A stretch of DNA of 64,000 nt from Desulfuromonadales bacterium (GCA_030145205.1 JAQYVZ010000006.1:1-64000); one strand, 5' to 3'; counted from the first letter of the stretch, positions 1 through 8,704 are shown. A program made the numbers and translations. Notes: a model not told the origin generated them from the letters alone.

Positions 1-1435
1 CCGTGAAAGCGTAATCTTCCGCAAAGCCCTCGATCGACGCGACACCCTCGCGCCAGCAACGTAACAGTCTGCCTGCCGAGGTGGTCAACTCCCCTTGAAG
101 AAACGCGACAATCCGTTCCGCTTCCGCGTACAAGGAAGCATCATCGAGAACGGTCGATGCTTTGGCCAATGCGGACACCAGCATGCCGTTCCAGGCGGTG
201 ACAACCTTATCATCCCGGTGCGGTCGGAGACGCTGCTGTCGCACCGCCAATAATTGCTGGCATGCTTCAGCCAGATCGTCAGCAGCACCTAGGTCGGCCT
301 GCGGCATCAGATAGAGAATATTCGCGCCGGTCCGTTCACCGCTGGCTTCATCATGAAAATTGCCGGCGGCTTCAACACCATAAACCGTCTTGAAGCGCTG
401 TGCAGTCTCTTCATCCAGAATCTCGCGCAGTTCCGCGTCCATCCAGATATAGAACTGCCCTTCCACGCCTTCCGAGTCCGCATCCTCGGCCGAATAGAAA
501 GCGCCCTGCGGTGCTTGCAGATCGCGCCTCAGATAAGTGACAATTTCCCGGGCTGTCCTGGCGTACAACGGCTGGCCCGTAGCTTGAAAAGCCTCAGTGT
601 AAACCGCCAGCAGACCGGCCTGGTCATACAGCATTTTTTCGAAGTGAGGAATCAGCCACGCGGCATCCACAGTGTACCGATGGAAACCGTAGCCGAGATG
701 GTCGTAAATGCCTCCACAGCGCATGGCGACCAGGGACTGCTCAACCATCGCGAGCAGGCTCTTTTGGCCAGTTTGCCGGTAGCGGTACAGCAGAAAAGAA
801 AGATCGTGCGGCCGGGGAAACTTAGGGGCGCCGCCGAATCCGGCATGACGTGCATCAAAGTTTTCACTTAACTGTCTGGTCGCCCGCTCAAAAATTGTCG
901 CGTCCAGTTCCTGCGATGCTGTGGGACTGACGATATCAGCCAGCGCCTCGACAACCTGCTGCCCGGTTGTCGTCAAAAGCTCCGGCTCGGCACGCCATTT
1001 TGCGGCAATCAACGGCAACAGATCGACAATTCCGGGTCGCCCTTGACGCCCCCGCTTCGGAATATACGTCGCCGCGTAAAAAGGCAGCGCGTCCGGCGTC
1101 ATGAAGATGGTCAACGGCCAACCGCCACTGCCTGTCATCCGTTGACAAACATCCATGTAGACCTGGTCAACGTCTGGACGTTCCTCGCGATCCACCTTGA
1201 TGGCGACAAAATCCCGGTTCAACAGGGCAGCGACCTCGTCATCCTCAAAACACTCGTGCGCCATGACGTGACACCAGTGGCAAGTGGAATAACCGATCGA
1301 CAGAAAAATCGGTTTGTTTTCGCGGCGCGCTTTTTCGAAGACGGCCGGTTCCCACGGATACCAATCGACGGGGTTCCGGGCATGTTGCAACAGGTAGGGG
1401 CTAGCTGCTCCGGCCAGGTGGTTCTCTGACATCAT
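1..1435 (-). CDS. Thioredoxin domain-containing protein, DUF255/YyaL family (partial, C-terminus off window)
   Basis: About 478 codons are present and the frame runs off the left edge, so the C-terminal third of a roughly 680-residue family is missing. The N-terminus reads [18 protein letters not shown] followed by STCHWCHVM, giving a CxxC pair near residues 52-55 in a thioredoxin-like fold. The motif [10 protein letters not shown] further on belongs to the (alpha/alpha)6 barrel part seen in the YyaL/SPATA20 family. Two ATG codons are adjacent (1435 and 1432); a good AAAGGAG lies about 9 bases upstream, so either may be used. The family's biochemical role is not settled (a redox or sugar-epimerase-like function has been suggested). 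It is divergent from the small membrane ORF at 1672. Confidence 0.9.
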   Translation of the reverse strand, partial: MMSENHLAGAASPYLLQHARNPVDWYPWEPAVFEKARRENKPIFLSIGYSTCHWCHVMAHECFEDDEVAALLNRDFVAIKVDREERPDVDQVYMDVCQRMTGSGGWPLTIFMTPDALPFYAATYIPKRGRQGRPGIVDLLPLIAAKWRAEPELLTTTGQQVVEALADIVSPTASQELDATIFERATRQLSENFDARHAGFGGAPKFPRPHDLSFLLYRYRQTGQKSLLAMVEQSLVAMRCGGIYDHLGYGFHRYTVDAAWLIPHFEKMLYDQAGLLAVYTEAFQATGQPLYARTAREIVTYLRRDLQAPQGAFYSAEDADSEGVEGQFYIWMDAELREILDEETAQRFKTVYGVEAAGNFHDEASGERTGANILYLMPQADLGAADDLAEACQQLLAVRQQRLRPHRDDKVVTAWNGMLVSALAKASTVLDDASLYAEAERIVAFLQGELTTSAGRLLRCWREGVASIEGFAEDYAFT

Positions 1436-1671
1436 CCGATCCACTCCTTTTTGGTCAGGCGGAACATCAAGTCGGTCTCAACAACCACCTGACTATGACC
1501 AGACTTTATCTTCAACGGCTTCTGTCTGGTTCACCATCAGTTTAATCCATTACACCGGAGATTCGCCAGTCTCCTCAGAAAAGAAACATAAAACGAGAGC
1601 GAACCAGTTGCAATCGACCGTGGAAACGGTACATTGAGAGTTAGCGTACAGAGTTTAAGCTGGGAGGAGCG

Positions 1672-1845
1672 ATGTTCGAATATGGCGCGCTGCTCAACAA
1701 ATCCCTCACAGATCAGGTGAGTGAAAGTTTTGCCTTGCTGGTTCAATTTCTCAGTGAGATTTCACCCCTCTGGTATGTTGGAGGAGTCATCCTGTTCATC
1801 GCCTTCGCTCGCATGCTAAACAATCACCGCATCACCCGAAAATAA
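1672..1845 (+). CDS. Small single-span membrane protein, unknown function
   Basis: A 57-codon frame starting MFEYGALLNK and ending HRITRK, preceded by a strong GGGAGGAG about 3 bases before the ATG. Residues about 34-50 (WYVGGVILFIAFARML) form one hydrophobic segment followed by a basic tail, as in a single-span inner-membrane protein with its C-terminus in the cytoplasm. The short polar N-terminal helix carries acidic residues. I do not recognise the family. The Shine-Dalgarno sequence and membrane-like composition argue for a real gene, but no homologue can be checked here. The next gene is the aminotransferase on the same strand, about 157 bases downstream. Confidence 0.5.
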   Translation: MFEYGALLNKSLTDQVSESFALLVQFLSEISPLWYVGGVILFIAFARMLNNHRITRK

Positions 1846-2002
1846 ACGACAGTCCACCTTCTGCAGCAACTACAGAGACCCTTTCTCTTGGTTCCTCCGC
1901 GCCTCCCCTGAAGCGACTCAAAACTCCTTGCGGATTCCGACAACAACAGTTAGCCTTGGCAACGGCTCATGCAACAACACTCACCCGAAAAGGATTTCCA
2001 CA

Positions 2003-3190
2003 ATGTCTGCAACAGAAACAATCCCTCTCTCACAGCGCGCCGCAAACGTCACGCCGTTTCTTGCCATGGAGATCATGGAACGCGCCAAACAGCTCGAACT
2101 CAGTGGCCGGGATGTGATTTACCTCTGCCTCGGCGAACCGGACTTCCCCACACCGGAACCGATTGTACAAACCGCCCACCAGGCAATGTTGGCTGGAGAA
2201 ACCCGCTATACGCATTCATTGGGGCGCATTGAACTGCGTGAGGCCCTGGCGGACCATTATCGCGACCGCTACGCTGTGGAGGTCGATCCCGATCAGATCA
2301 TCGTTTCTTCCGGTACCAGCCCGCTGATGCTACTGCTGTTTGCCGCCCTGTGCAACAACGGCGATGAGGTCATTCTGACCGACCCCTGCTACGCCTGCTA
2401 CCCGAACTTCGTCCGCTTTGCCGGTGGAGTCCCGCACTTCATCAGAACCCGTCCGGAGGATGGTTTCCAACCCCGCCTGGCAGATATAAAGGCAGCAATC
2501 AACGAACGCACACGCGCTCTACTGATCAACTCACCGGCAAACCCTGCCGGTTCCGTCCTCAGCAGGCAACAACTCGAAGAGATTGCCACCCTGCCGATCC
2601 CGATCGTGTCGGACGAAATCTACCACGGGTTGACCTACGCAGGAGAAGAGCACAGTATCCTTGAATTTACCGACAATGCTTTTGTCCTCGGTGGTTTCTC
2701 GAAAGCCTATGCCATGACCGGCTGGCGACTTGGCTACCTGATTGCCCCAAAATCGGCAGTTCGCACCCTGCAGACGTTTCACCAGAATGTCGTCATCAGC
2801 GCCAACAGCTTTGTCCAACTTGCCGGGGTAACCGCGCTGCGCGAAGGTGGCCCTTACGTTGACAGCATGCGTAAAGAGTACGATCGCCGCCGGCAACTGA
2901 CGATCCGCCGCCTGGAAGAGATCGGGCTCAAGGTCAGGACTCACCCGGCCGGAGCTTTCTACGTACTGGCCGACGCCCGCCACATCTCCAACGACTCGCT
3001 GGCGCTGGCTCGGGAGATCCTGGAAGCCACCGGTGTCGCTGTGACCCCCGGAATTGACTTCGGTGAGGGCGCGGAGGGCTTTCTGCGTTTTTCTTATGCC
3101 AACTCGCTGGAGAATCTTGACCGGGCAATTGAAAGAATCGGGGAGTATTTGAAAGTGAGGAGCGAACAGAATTCTGCTCTCGCCCTGTAG
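2003..3190 (+). CDS. Pyridoxal-phosphate aminotransferase, class I/II
   Basis: A 395-residue fold-type I aminotransferase, a normal length for the AspC/AlaT-like subfamily. Diagnostic segments are CLGEPDFPTP near the N-terminus, SSGTSPLMLL in the cofactor pocket, NSPANPAGSV (substrate/cofactor Asn), SDEIYHGLTY, and GGFSKAYAMTGWRLGYL, in which Lys234 should form the Schiff base. FLRFSYANS near the end supplies the carboxylate-binding Arg. The open frame extends to 1928, but ATG 2003 is preferred: it begins MSATETIPLS, has AAAAGGA upstream, and lacks the implausible leader. Substrate specificity (aspartate, alanine, aromatic or other) cannot be decided from the sequence. A terminator follows at 3207. 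Confidence 0.93.
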   Translation: MSATETIPLSQRAANVTPFLAMEIMERAKQLELSGRDVIYLCLGEPDFPTPEPIVQTAHQAMLAGETRYTHSLGRIELREALADHYRDRYAVEVDPDQIIVSSGTSPLMLLLFAALCNNGDEVILTDPCYACYPNFVRFAGGVPHFIRTRPEDGFQPRLADIKAAINERTRALLINSPANPAGSVLSRQQLEEIATLPIPIVSDEIYHGLTYAGEEHSILEFTDNAFVLGGFSKAYAMTGWRLGYLIAPKSAVRTLQTFHQNVVISANSFVQLAGVTALREGGPYVDSMRKEYDRRRQLTIRRLEEIGLKVRTHPAGAFYVLADARHISNDSLALAREILEATGVAVTPGIDFGEGAEGFLRFSYANSLENLDRAIERIGEYLKVRSEQNSALAL

Positions 3191-3206
3191 AGGGGAATAT
3201 ACAATC

Positions 3207-3235
3207 CCTCTCCTATCAAGGGAGAGGAGGTTTTT
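3207..3235 (+). terminator. Rho-independent terminator after the aminotransferase
   Basis: Stem CCTCTCC (3207-3213), loop TATCAAG, stem GGAGAGG (3221-3227), then AGGTTTTT. It lies between the convergent aminotransferase and threonine aldolase genes. It closely resembles the hairpin after glgP at 11663. Confidence 0.75.
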
Positions 3236-3241
3236 CTATCA

Positions 3242-4255
3242 TCAACGCGTTACGAAATATCTTTTGATCAATTCGACAACTCTGTCGACATCCGCGGCCG
3301 TCAGATCGAGATGAGTCACGAAACGTAAATTGCCGTAACCGCCGACAAGTACGCCCTCTTCCCTCAAGTAGTCTATCAACCCTTCAGCCGTAGCCGTATC
3401 CGGCCAGGCAAAGACCATGTTGGTTTGGACTGAAGCAGGATCGATCACCAGCTCTTCGACCTCAGCCAACCCCACGGCCAGGCGCATTGCATTGGCGTGA
3501 TCCTCAGCCAGGCGGTCCACATGCTCTTCCAGAGCAAGAATGCCGGCAGCGGCGATGATGCCCGCTTGCCGCATGCCGCCGCCGAGCATTTTGCGCCAAC
3601 GTCTCGCCTTGGCAATCAGGTCAACGGAACCACACAACACGGAACCGACCGGCGCCCCCAATCCTTTGGAGAGGCAGACAGACACCGAGTCGAAATGACC
3701 CGCAATGTCGGACACTGGCACATCCAGCTTAACAGCAGCATTAAAAATCCGGGCACCATCCAGATGCAGCCCCAGCGACATCGTGTGTGTCAGAGCAGCA
3801 GCCTGTTCCAGATAGGCCAAAGGCAGCACTTTGCCTGCCTGGGTATTTTCCAGGCAAAGCAGACGGGTCCGTGCAAAATGGCAATCATCGGGCTTGATCA
3901 CGGCGGCGACCGCAGAGAGGTCGAGAGACCCATCCGGCTCGAGATCGAGCGGCTGCGGCTGGATACTGCCGAGCACGGCGGCTCCGCCAGCCTCGTACCG
4001 ATAGGTATGCGCCTGCTGACCGACAATATACTCGTCGCCTCGCTCACAGTGACTTAACAGCGCCAACAGGTTGGTCTGGGTACCGGTGGCAGCGAACAGG
4101 GCAGCTTCGCAGCCGAGCCGTTCCGCCGCCAGCGCTTCCAGACGGTTGACCGTCGGGTCTTCGCCATAGACATCATCACCGACCACGGCGTCGGCCATCA
4201 CCTGCCGCATTCTGGCGGATGGACGGGTCACTGTATCACTGCGTAAATCAATCAT
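3242..4255 (-). CDS. ltaE: Low-specificity L-threonine aldolase
   Basis: A 337-residue PLP enzyme that splits L-threonine or L-allo-threonine into glycine and acetaldehyde. The family N-terminus MIDLRSDTVTRPS is present, then GDDVYGEDPTVNRLE, the HLDGARIFNA aspartate region, and CLSKGLGAPVGS, whose Lys197 falls at the position of the cofactor lysine in the E. coli enzyme. Length is typical. It lies downstream of rbgA on the same strand with a 157-base gap, and is convergent with the aminotransferase across a terminator. Both neighbours are PLP amino-acid enzymes, but nothing ties them to one pathway. Confidence 0.93.
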   Translation of the reverse strand: MIDLRSDTVTRPSARMRQVMADAVVGDDVYGEDPTVNRLEALAAERLGCEAALFAATGTQTNLLALLSHCERGDEYIVGQQAHTYRYEAGGAAVLGSIQPQPLDLEPDGSLDLSAVAAVIKPDDCHFARTRLLCLENTQAGKVLPLAYLEQAAALTHTMSLGLHLDGARIFNAAVKLDVPVSDIAGHFDSVSVCLSKGLGAPVGSVLCGSVDLIAKARRWRKMLGGGMRQAGIIAAAGILALEEHVDRLAEDHANAMRLAVGLAEVEELVIDPASVQTNMVFAWPDTATAEGLIDYLREEGVLVGGYGNLRFVTHLDLTAADVDRVVELIKRYFVTR

Positions 4256-4412
4256 GTTTTTCTCTCACACCACGCGCTCACTTCGCTCGCTGGAGGACAC
4301 GAAGCTCACGAAGAAAATCTCAAAAGGCCTTTTGGATAAGCATAAAGCCTCTTCCTGACATGTTCCGTATCTCCGTGGCGAATAGCTTCAGGGCACCGAC
4401 AGCTTACAAACA

Positions 4413-5249
4413 TCAGGACGCAGCAGGTGGCGCTTCCAGGCTTATCAGCCCGATCCGTCCCGCCTGAAATTCCTGCAACAGAATCTCGGCCGCCCGCTGC
4501 AGGTCGACCTCGCCCCCTGCCACCAGACAACCGCGCCGCCGGCCGACCTCTTCCAGCGCTGCATCCGCATCAACCGGTTTCTGCTTGAACTTGAATCGCG
4601 TCATGAAAAGAGTCGGATACTGTTCAAGCAGAAAATTGCCGACAAAGGTCGCCACCGTGACATGGTCTATGGCGTTGTCGCCGATCGCCCCACTCGCTGC
4701 CAGCCGGAAGGCACCATCCTGATCGTCGAGGTCCGGCCAGAGCAGGCCCGGTGTATCATGTAGATGGATGCCGTTACGCAGGTCGATCTGCTGGGTACAG
4801 GTGGTCACCGCCGGGCGGTCGCCGACTTTGGCCATTTTCTTCCCCGCCAGAGTGTTGATCAGGGTCGATTTGCCGACATTGGGGATGCCGACCACCAGCG
4901 CCCGCAAGGTTTTGCCGGGTTTGCCGCGATTCGGGGCCAAACGCCGACACAGCTTGAGCAGGCCCATCGCTTGTGAACGATTCTTGGCTTCCATCGGCAA
5001 GGCTCGCACGCCCTGCTCCCGCTCAAAACTGCGCACCCAGGCCTTGGTAACATCCGAATCTGCCAGATCCTGTTTATTGAGAACCTTGATACAGGGCTTG
5101 GCGCCCCTCAGTTCCTGCAGAAGGGGGTTGGCGCTCGACACCGGCAAACGGGCATCCAGAACTTCGATGACCACATCAATCGTTGTCAGTGCCTCGGCGA
5201 TCTGTCGCTTCGCCTTGGCCATATGTCCGGGGAACCAACCTATTTTCAT
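4413..5249 (-). CDS. rbgA: Ribosome biogenesis GTPase RbgA/YlqF
   Basis: A 278-residue circularly permuted GTPase that assists late maturation of the 50S subunit. The permuted motif order is visible: the G4 motif NKQD at about 58-61 comes before G1 (GIPNVGKST, 121-129) and G3 (DTPGLLWP, 165-172). The N-terminus MKIGWFPGHMAKAKR is the family signature. The C-terminal region (about 190-278) is the short helical RNA-contacting domain. It lies downstream of the selenoprotein gene, but a very strong terminator at 5334-5369 separates them, so it probably has its own promoter. Confidence 0.93.
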   Translation of the reverse strand: MKIGWFPGHMAKAKRQIAEALTTIDVVIEVLDARLPVSSANPLLQELRGAKPCIKVLNKQDLADSDVTKAWVRSFEREQGVRALPMEAKNRSQAMGLLKLCRRLAPNRGKPGKTLRALVVGIPNVGKSTLINTLAGKKMAKVGDRPAVTTCTQQIDLRNGIHLHDTPGLLWPDLDDQDGAFRLAASGAIGDNAIDHVTVATFVGNFLLEQYPTLFMTRFKFKQKPVDADAALEEVGRRRGCLVAGGEVDLQRAAEILLQEFQAGRIGLISLEAPPAAS

Positions 5250-5333
5250 TATCTGAGCTGCCCTTTCGTGCGGGTTCTATCACGCTCCGGAGAATACACG
5301 AATTCCCCTCGAGACGCAAAGCTGTCGCAGCAA

Positions 5334-5369
5334 CAAAAAAAGCGCCGTCACAGAAACTGTGACGGCGCT
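5334..5369 (-). terminator. Strong Rho-independent terminator of the selenoprotein gene
   Basis: A perfect 13-bp stem AGCGCCGTCACAG / CTGTGACGGCGCT (5341-5353 and 5357-5369) with an AAA loop. On the minus strand it is followed by a run of seven T. It begins about 24 bases after the stop of the IscA-like gene, confirming that the reading frame ends there and that transcription runs through the internal TGA. Confidence 0.92.
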
Positions 5370-5392
5370 CGCAACTCTTATAAGCGAATGGA

Positions 5393-5683
5393 TCAGCAAC
5401 AACCGCTGCTCAGCATCGGGGCAATCACGAACCCCTGACTGTGCTGCGTATCGACATAATCGATTTGGTTGCCATCCGTGAAAGGCATAACCTCGTCGGC
5501 AATCAGCAGATCAACTTCATTAACCGTATAACTTTTTTGATCTTCTTTCAGCTCTTCCAGAGCCAGCCCCAAGCGGGGACCGCCTCAGCCAAAGCCTTCG
5601 AACACGACCCGGAGAATTTTGCCCGGGTATTCTTTCATGACTTCCTTGAACTGGTCACGCGCTGCTTCACTAATTGTCAACAT
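5393..5683 (-). CDS. HesB/IscA-like selenoprotein (in-frame TGA = selenocysteine 33)
   Basis: A 96-residue A-type Fe-S carrier-like protein. Translation runs from ATG 5683, 7 bases after a perfect AGGAGG, through MLTISEAARDQFKEVMKEYP to a TGA at 5587-5585. It then continues in frame as GGPRLGLALEELKED and ends SSGCC at a TGA just before a strong terminator. The context FEGFG-U-GGPRLGLALEE fits the known HesB-like selenoprotein family of Geobacter-type bacteria. Sec33 takes the place of the first of three conserved IscA cysteines, and the C-terminal GCC supplies the others. An automatic gene finder would truncate this gene or miss it. A hairpin needed for Sec decoding should lie just after the TGA; candidates are at 5551-5578. 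A sequencing error or nonsense mutation is the alternative, but conservation on both sides of the TGA argues against it. Confidence 0.88.
5551..5578 (-). promoter_or_regulatory. Candidate bacterial SECIS hairpins downstream of the Sec TGA
   Basis: Two short hairpins follow the TGA in the mRNA. CCCC-GCUU-GGGG (5578-5567) begins 7 bases after it. GCUCU-GGA-AGAGC (5563-5551) begins 22 bases after it, with a loop that starts with G. The second fits the usual 16-37 base distance of bacterial SECIS elements. I cannot fold the RNA here, so which one, if either, binds SelB is a guess. Confidence 0.4.
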
Positions 5684-5717
5684 ATGCCCTCCTTTTAAAC
5701 TCGTTTAATTGTTTACA

Positions 5718-5745
5718 ATAATATTCATATATCTATAATTGTCAA
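5718..5745 (-). promoter_or_regulatory. Sigma-70-type promoter of the selenoprotein gene
   Basis: On the minus strand a perfect TTGACA (5745-5740) is followed, after a 16-base AT-rich spacer, by TATTAT (5723-5718). The predicted start of transcription is about 30 bases before the ribosome-binding site. The surrounding 50 bases are much more AT-rich than the neighbouring genes. No clear regulator box was recognised. Confidence 0.7.
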
Positions 5746-5947
5746 TACCTATTTTTCAACGCACTTCACCGGTCAACATCCTTCCGCGACATGAGGCAAC
5801 TCAACTGATATAAAACGGGAAACAAGAGCACAGGATCTCAATGAGCATGTTTTGTAAGAAAATGGTTAGGTGCCTATTTTCGGGTTGAACTTCTGCGGCA
5901 AAGTGCTATCAATAGGGGCGCATTATCAGCACTTCAGTGGAGATCCC

Positions 5948-7249
5948 ATGACGAACAGCCTATTGCCTTTCAAGACACACCCTCTACGCGAAGCTATCTA
6001 CGACGAACTGCATATCCGTCCGTTCCATATTGTCAGCACGCCACATCAGCTCTCTCATCTGGCCGCACGCGCCAGTAAAGAGGAACAGGAGCTCGCCCAC
6101 CAGCACCTGTGTGAACTCTGCAGGCGCTACAGCGTTAACCAGCCGGTACCTGCAGCAGTGACCTTTCAGCAGGACTTTGGTGAATTCACGGTTCACTGGG
6201 AACGGCACGTCGAATTCTACTCCATCACCTTGCTACACGCTGGTAACTTCAGCGGCGAACCGTTTGAACATACGGTGATCAACCTGCTGCCGACCGATTG
6301 GCTGGCCGGGTTGCCAGGTGAAACGGTTGCCGCCTTTCATCTCATTCTTGATGATCACTCCCTCGCCAACGATCCTGAATCGCTGAGCCGGTATTTCGAG
6401 GGGCAGCGCCTTTCCATGAGCAAGGCGCGTGACGAAAAAGCATTGATCGCGACCGCCTTTCGACTGCATGGTGACGGCTATGGCCGCTTCATCATTCAGA
6501 ATCTTGGCATGTCGGATATCCAGATCGGTCGTCTGACCCGACGCATCATCGAGATGGAAACCTATCGTCTGCTGGCGCAACTCTCACTGCCACTGGCCAA
6601 ACAGATTGCGCCGCAGCTTTCCGAGATGGATCGCAGTCTGGCGGAAGTTCTTGCCCTGGTACCGCAACTGGATGGTGCCGAGGAAGAACGTAAGATGCTG
6701 CAGACGCTGACCCGCAAAGAAGCCAAACTGGAAATGTGGCGCGCTGGAACCAACCGGCGATTTTCCGGCTCGCGCGCCTACCACAAAATTGTTCTGCAGC
6801 GAATTGAAGGAATTAGCGAAAGCAAGGTTGAAGGCTACCCAATGCTCTCAGAGTTTATGAACCGCCGCATGTTCCCTGCCCTGACAACCCTGGAGAGCGT
6901 CCAGAGCTGGATGGAAGACCTGTCGCGCCGGATAGAGCGTGCGAGCGACCTGCTGCGCACCCGGGTCAATCTCACCATGCAGGAGCAGAACCGCCACCTG
7001 CTGGCCTCAATGAACAAACGTAGCCAGTTGCAATTTCGTCTACAGGAAACAGTCGAAGGCCTGTCGGTGGTCGCCATCAGCTATTACATCATCGGCCTGC
7101 TCGGCTACTTGCTGAACGGTCTGCCTCTCAAGCAATGGCATCTGAGTAAGCCGGTTGTTCTGGCCGTTGCCATTCCTCTTGTCGTCTTTACGATCTGGTG
7201 GGTTATCCGCCGAATCAAGCGCCGTCTGATCAAAAATCCGAACGGCTAG
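5948..7249 (+). CDS. DUF3422 family protein with two C-terminal membrane helices
   Basis: A 433-residue protein of the DUF3422 family, function unknown. The N-terminal half begins THPLREAIYDELHIRPF, a family signature. The middle (about 200-370) is rich in charged heptads and looks coiled-coil, including a repeated LxRRI pattern (LTRRIIEME, LSRRIERA). Two hydrophobic segments at about 374-392 and 402-420 end the protein with a basic tail (RRIKRRLIK), which suggests a large N-terminal domain anchored at the membrane. ATG 5948 is chosen over the longer frame because GTGGAG lies 5-6 bases upstream. Its TAG stop overlaps the TAG of the convergent LysE-family gene. Confidence 0.85.
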   Translation: MTNSLLPFKTHPLREAIYDELHIRPFHIVSTPHQLSHLAARASKEEQELAHQHLCELCRRYSVNQPVPAAVTFQQDFGEFTVHWERHVEFYSITLLHAGNFSGEPFEHTVINLLPTDWLAGLPGETVAAFHLILDDHSLANDPESLSRYFEGQRLSMSKARDEKALIATAFRLHGDGYGRFIIQNLGMSDIQIGRLTRRIIEMETYRLLAQLSLPLAKQIAPQLSEMDRSLAEVLALVPQLDGAEEERKMLQTLTRKEAKLEMWRAGTNRRFSGSRAYHKIVLQRIEGISESKVEGYPMLSEFMNRRMFPALTTLESVQSWMEDLSRRIERASDLLRTRVNLTMQEQNRHLLASMNKRSQLQFRLQETVEGLSVVAISYYIIGLLGYLLNGLPLKQWHLSKPVVLAVAIPLVVFTIWWVIRRIKRRLIKNPNG

Positions 7250-7884
7250 ACGCCTGCCCAAAGCGTCAGGAGCAACCGCCCGCCCATAACCAGCAACGAC
7301 ACGCCGAGCACGCTCTGAATCACGGGCAACGCTCGATCAAGCAACGGGCGCGTTCGCCGGCCAGTCATCAGCAGCACAACCGTTGCATACCAACTGAAAG
7401 AAATCAGAAACATCAGAACCGCCAGCAAGACCTTCCCCCAGAGCGGGCACCCGGGAGCAAGCATCAGGGTGAACATGCTCAGGTAGAAGGCCCAGGCCTT
7501 CGGGTTGGTCAGGTTGGTCAGCAAACCGGTACGAAACGCCACCCGTCGCGACATCGGGCGAGCAGTGTTGACATCAACTGCAGAGAACTCGGCCGACCGT
7601 TCGCGGATCATGCGGAATCCCAGGTAGAGGAGGTAGCCGCCACCGACAATCGGCATCAAGGTGTCGAAATGAGGGAGTGTCTTCACCAGCACCAGGAGAC
7701 CGACCAGACCGGAGATGGCAAAGATACCGCTGCCGACTGCCACACCAAGGGCCGTATGCAGTGCGTTCTGACGGGAGCCAGCAAGGGAGGCCCCGGCCAC
7801 CAGAATAAAATTCGGGCCGGGACTGATAATCGCCAGGGAGAAAACCACCAGGAAGGAAAAAATGTTCAGCCAGACAGCATCCAT
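7246..7884 (-). CDS. LysE/RhtB-family amino-acid exporter
   Basis: A 212-residue protein with about six hydrophobic segments and the family motif SPGPNFILV at residues 21-29, followed by the GVAVGSGIF glycine-rich helix. Members export amino acids or their derivatives (threonine, homoserine, lysine) across the inner membrane. The substrate cannot be told from sequence. Length is standard. It lies after gspB on the same strand with a 67-base gap, but there is no functional link to secretion. The stop codon overlaps that of the convergent DUF3422 gene. Confidence 0.9.
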   Translation of the reverse strand: MDAVWLNIFSFLVVFSLAIISPGPNFILVAGASLAGSRQNALHTALGVAVGSGIFAISGLVGLLVLVKTLPHFDTLMPIVGGGYLLYLGFRMIRERSAEFSAVDVNTARPMSRRVAFRTGLLTNLTNPKAWAFYLSMFTLMLAPGCPLWGKVLLAVLMFLISFSWYATVVLLMTGRRTRPLLDRALPVIQSVLGVSLLVMGGRLLLTLWAGV

Positions 7885-7951
7885 GTCCGGATTTTATGCC
7901 GCGTGACACGGCATTGCAAGTTCTCCGTCATAACCGTTTATAATGCACCGT

Positions 7952-8704
7952 TCAGGGGGTAAGCAGCGGGATGACAAGTAGGGCACCGTCAACGTTAAAA
8001 TGAATCTTGTCGGCGAAAATCTTCTCAACCCGCACATCATCGATCATCATGCCCTCCATCACCGGAAGGTCATCAACAACGGCCATGCTGTCGCCGTCCT
8101 GATTAAAAAAGATTGCCGAGACCTGCAGATTCGTGGGAACAGCCAGCGGCGAAAATTGTGGCGGTTCAACCGCCGCAACCTCCTCTTTCAACATCTGGAC
8201 CTCTTCGACCTCAATTACAGCGGCCGGCGGCACAACCTTCTCCACGACCTTGACCGGCTCAGGCTCAGAGATTGTCGCCTCAATAACCGTTTCTGCCCTA
8301 CCCGCTGATGAACTGTCCTTTGAAACCACTGGTAAAGTTGCTTCATAAACCGGCTGAAAGACAGTGACGACTGGCTCCGACACCGCTTCCGCCAGCACCT
8401 CCGGTGAGTCGGCTGAGCTCTTCTCCACAAGCTCCTGAGCAGGGGGTGGCGACTTTTGCACAGGCCCACTAACCAATGAAACGGCAGCGACCGGAACTTC
8501 ATCAGGCCCCGCTTTCATCCAGGAGAACCAACCGAAAGCCATTAAGACACCGAGAAGCAAACCTCCTGCCAGAAACAGGGCAGCATGCGGCCGACCGGTT
8601 TCCGAACGGTCACTTTCGTGACAGGCAACCTGGCCCGAGAGTTGTCCCGTTGTACCGCTGCGCTCATCTTCGAGCTTCTTTAATGCTTTGAGGATCGTAC
8701 TCAT
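7952..8704 (-). CDS. gspB: General secretion pathway protein B (GspB/ExeB-like)
   Basis: A 250-residue inner-membrane protein. The N-terminus MSTILKALKKLEDER is the GspB hallmark. One membrane span lies at about 41-63. A Pro/Val/Glu-rich periplasmic linker (about 70-185) follows, then the compact C-terminal domain (VSAIFFNQDGDSMAVVDDLPVM onward, about 194-250) typical of T2SSB. With GspA it is thought to help insert or assemble the type II secretion secretin through the peptidoglycan. It sits 45 bases after the GspA-like gene, as in other genomes. No other gsp genes are in the window. Confidence 0.85.
   Translation of the reverse strand: MSTILKALKKLEDERSGTTGQLSGQVACHESDRSETGRPHAALFLAGGLLLGVLMAFGWFSWMKAGPDEVPVAAVSLVSGPVQKSPPPAQELVEKSSADSPEVLAEAVSEPVVTVFQPVYEATLPVVSKDSSSAGRAETVIEATISEPEPVKVVEKVVPPAAVIEVEEVQMLKEEVAAVEPPQFSPLAVPTNLQVSAIFFNQDGDSMAVVDDLPVMEGMMIDDVRVEKIFADKIHFNVDGALLVIPLLTP

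Noticed and set aside
4256-4412. Possible repeat (cacgaagctcacgaag) upstream of ltaE
   Set aside because: Short and imperfect; only a loose resemblance to the sequence after glgP, not enough to call a repeat family.
5585-5587. TGA as a nonsense mutation making a pseudogene
   Set aside because: The downstream half is family-like and in frame, and the residue replaced is the Cys position known to be Sec in related proteins. Kept only as the alternative.
5441-5698. Plus-strand 85-codon frame over the selenoprotein locus
   Set aside because: The minus-strand reading gives a recognisable IscA-like protein, promoter, ribosome-binding site and terminator; the plus frame gives none.
7198-7962. Plus-strand frame of 254 codons
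   Set aside because: Antisense to the LysE-family exporter, Gln/His/Arg-rich, no ribosome-binding site.
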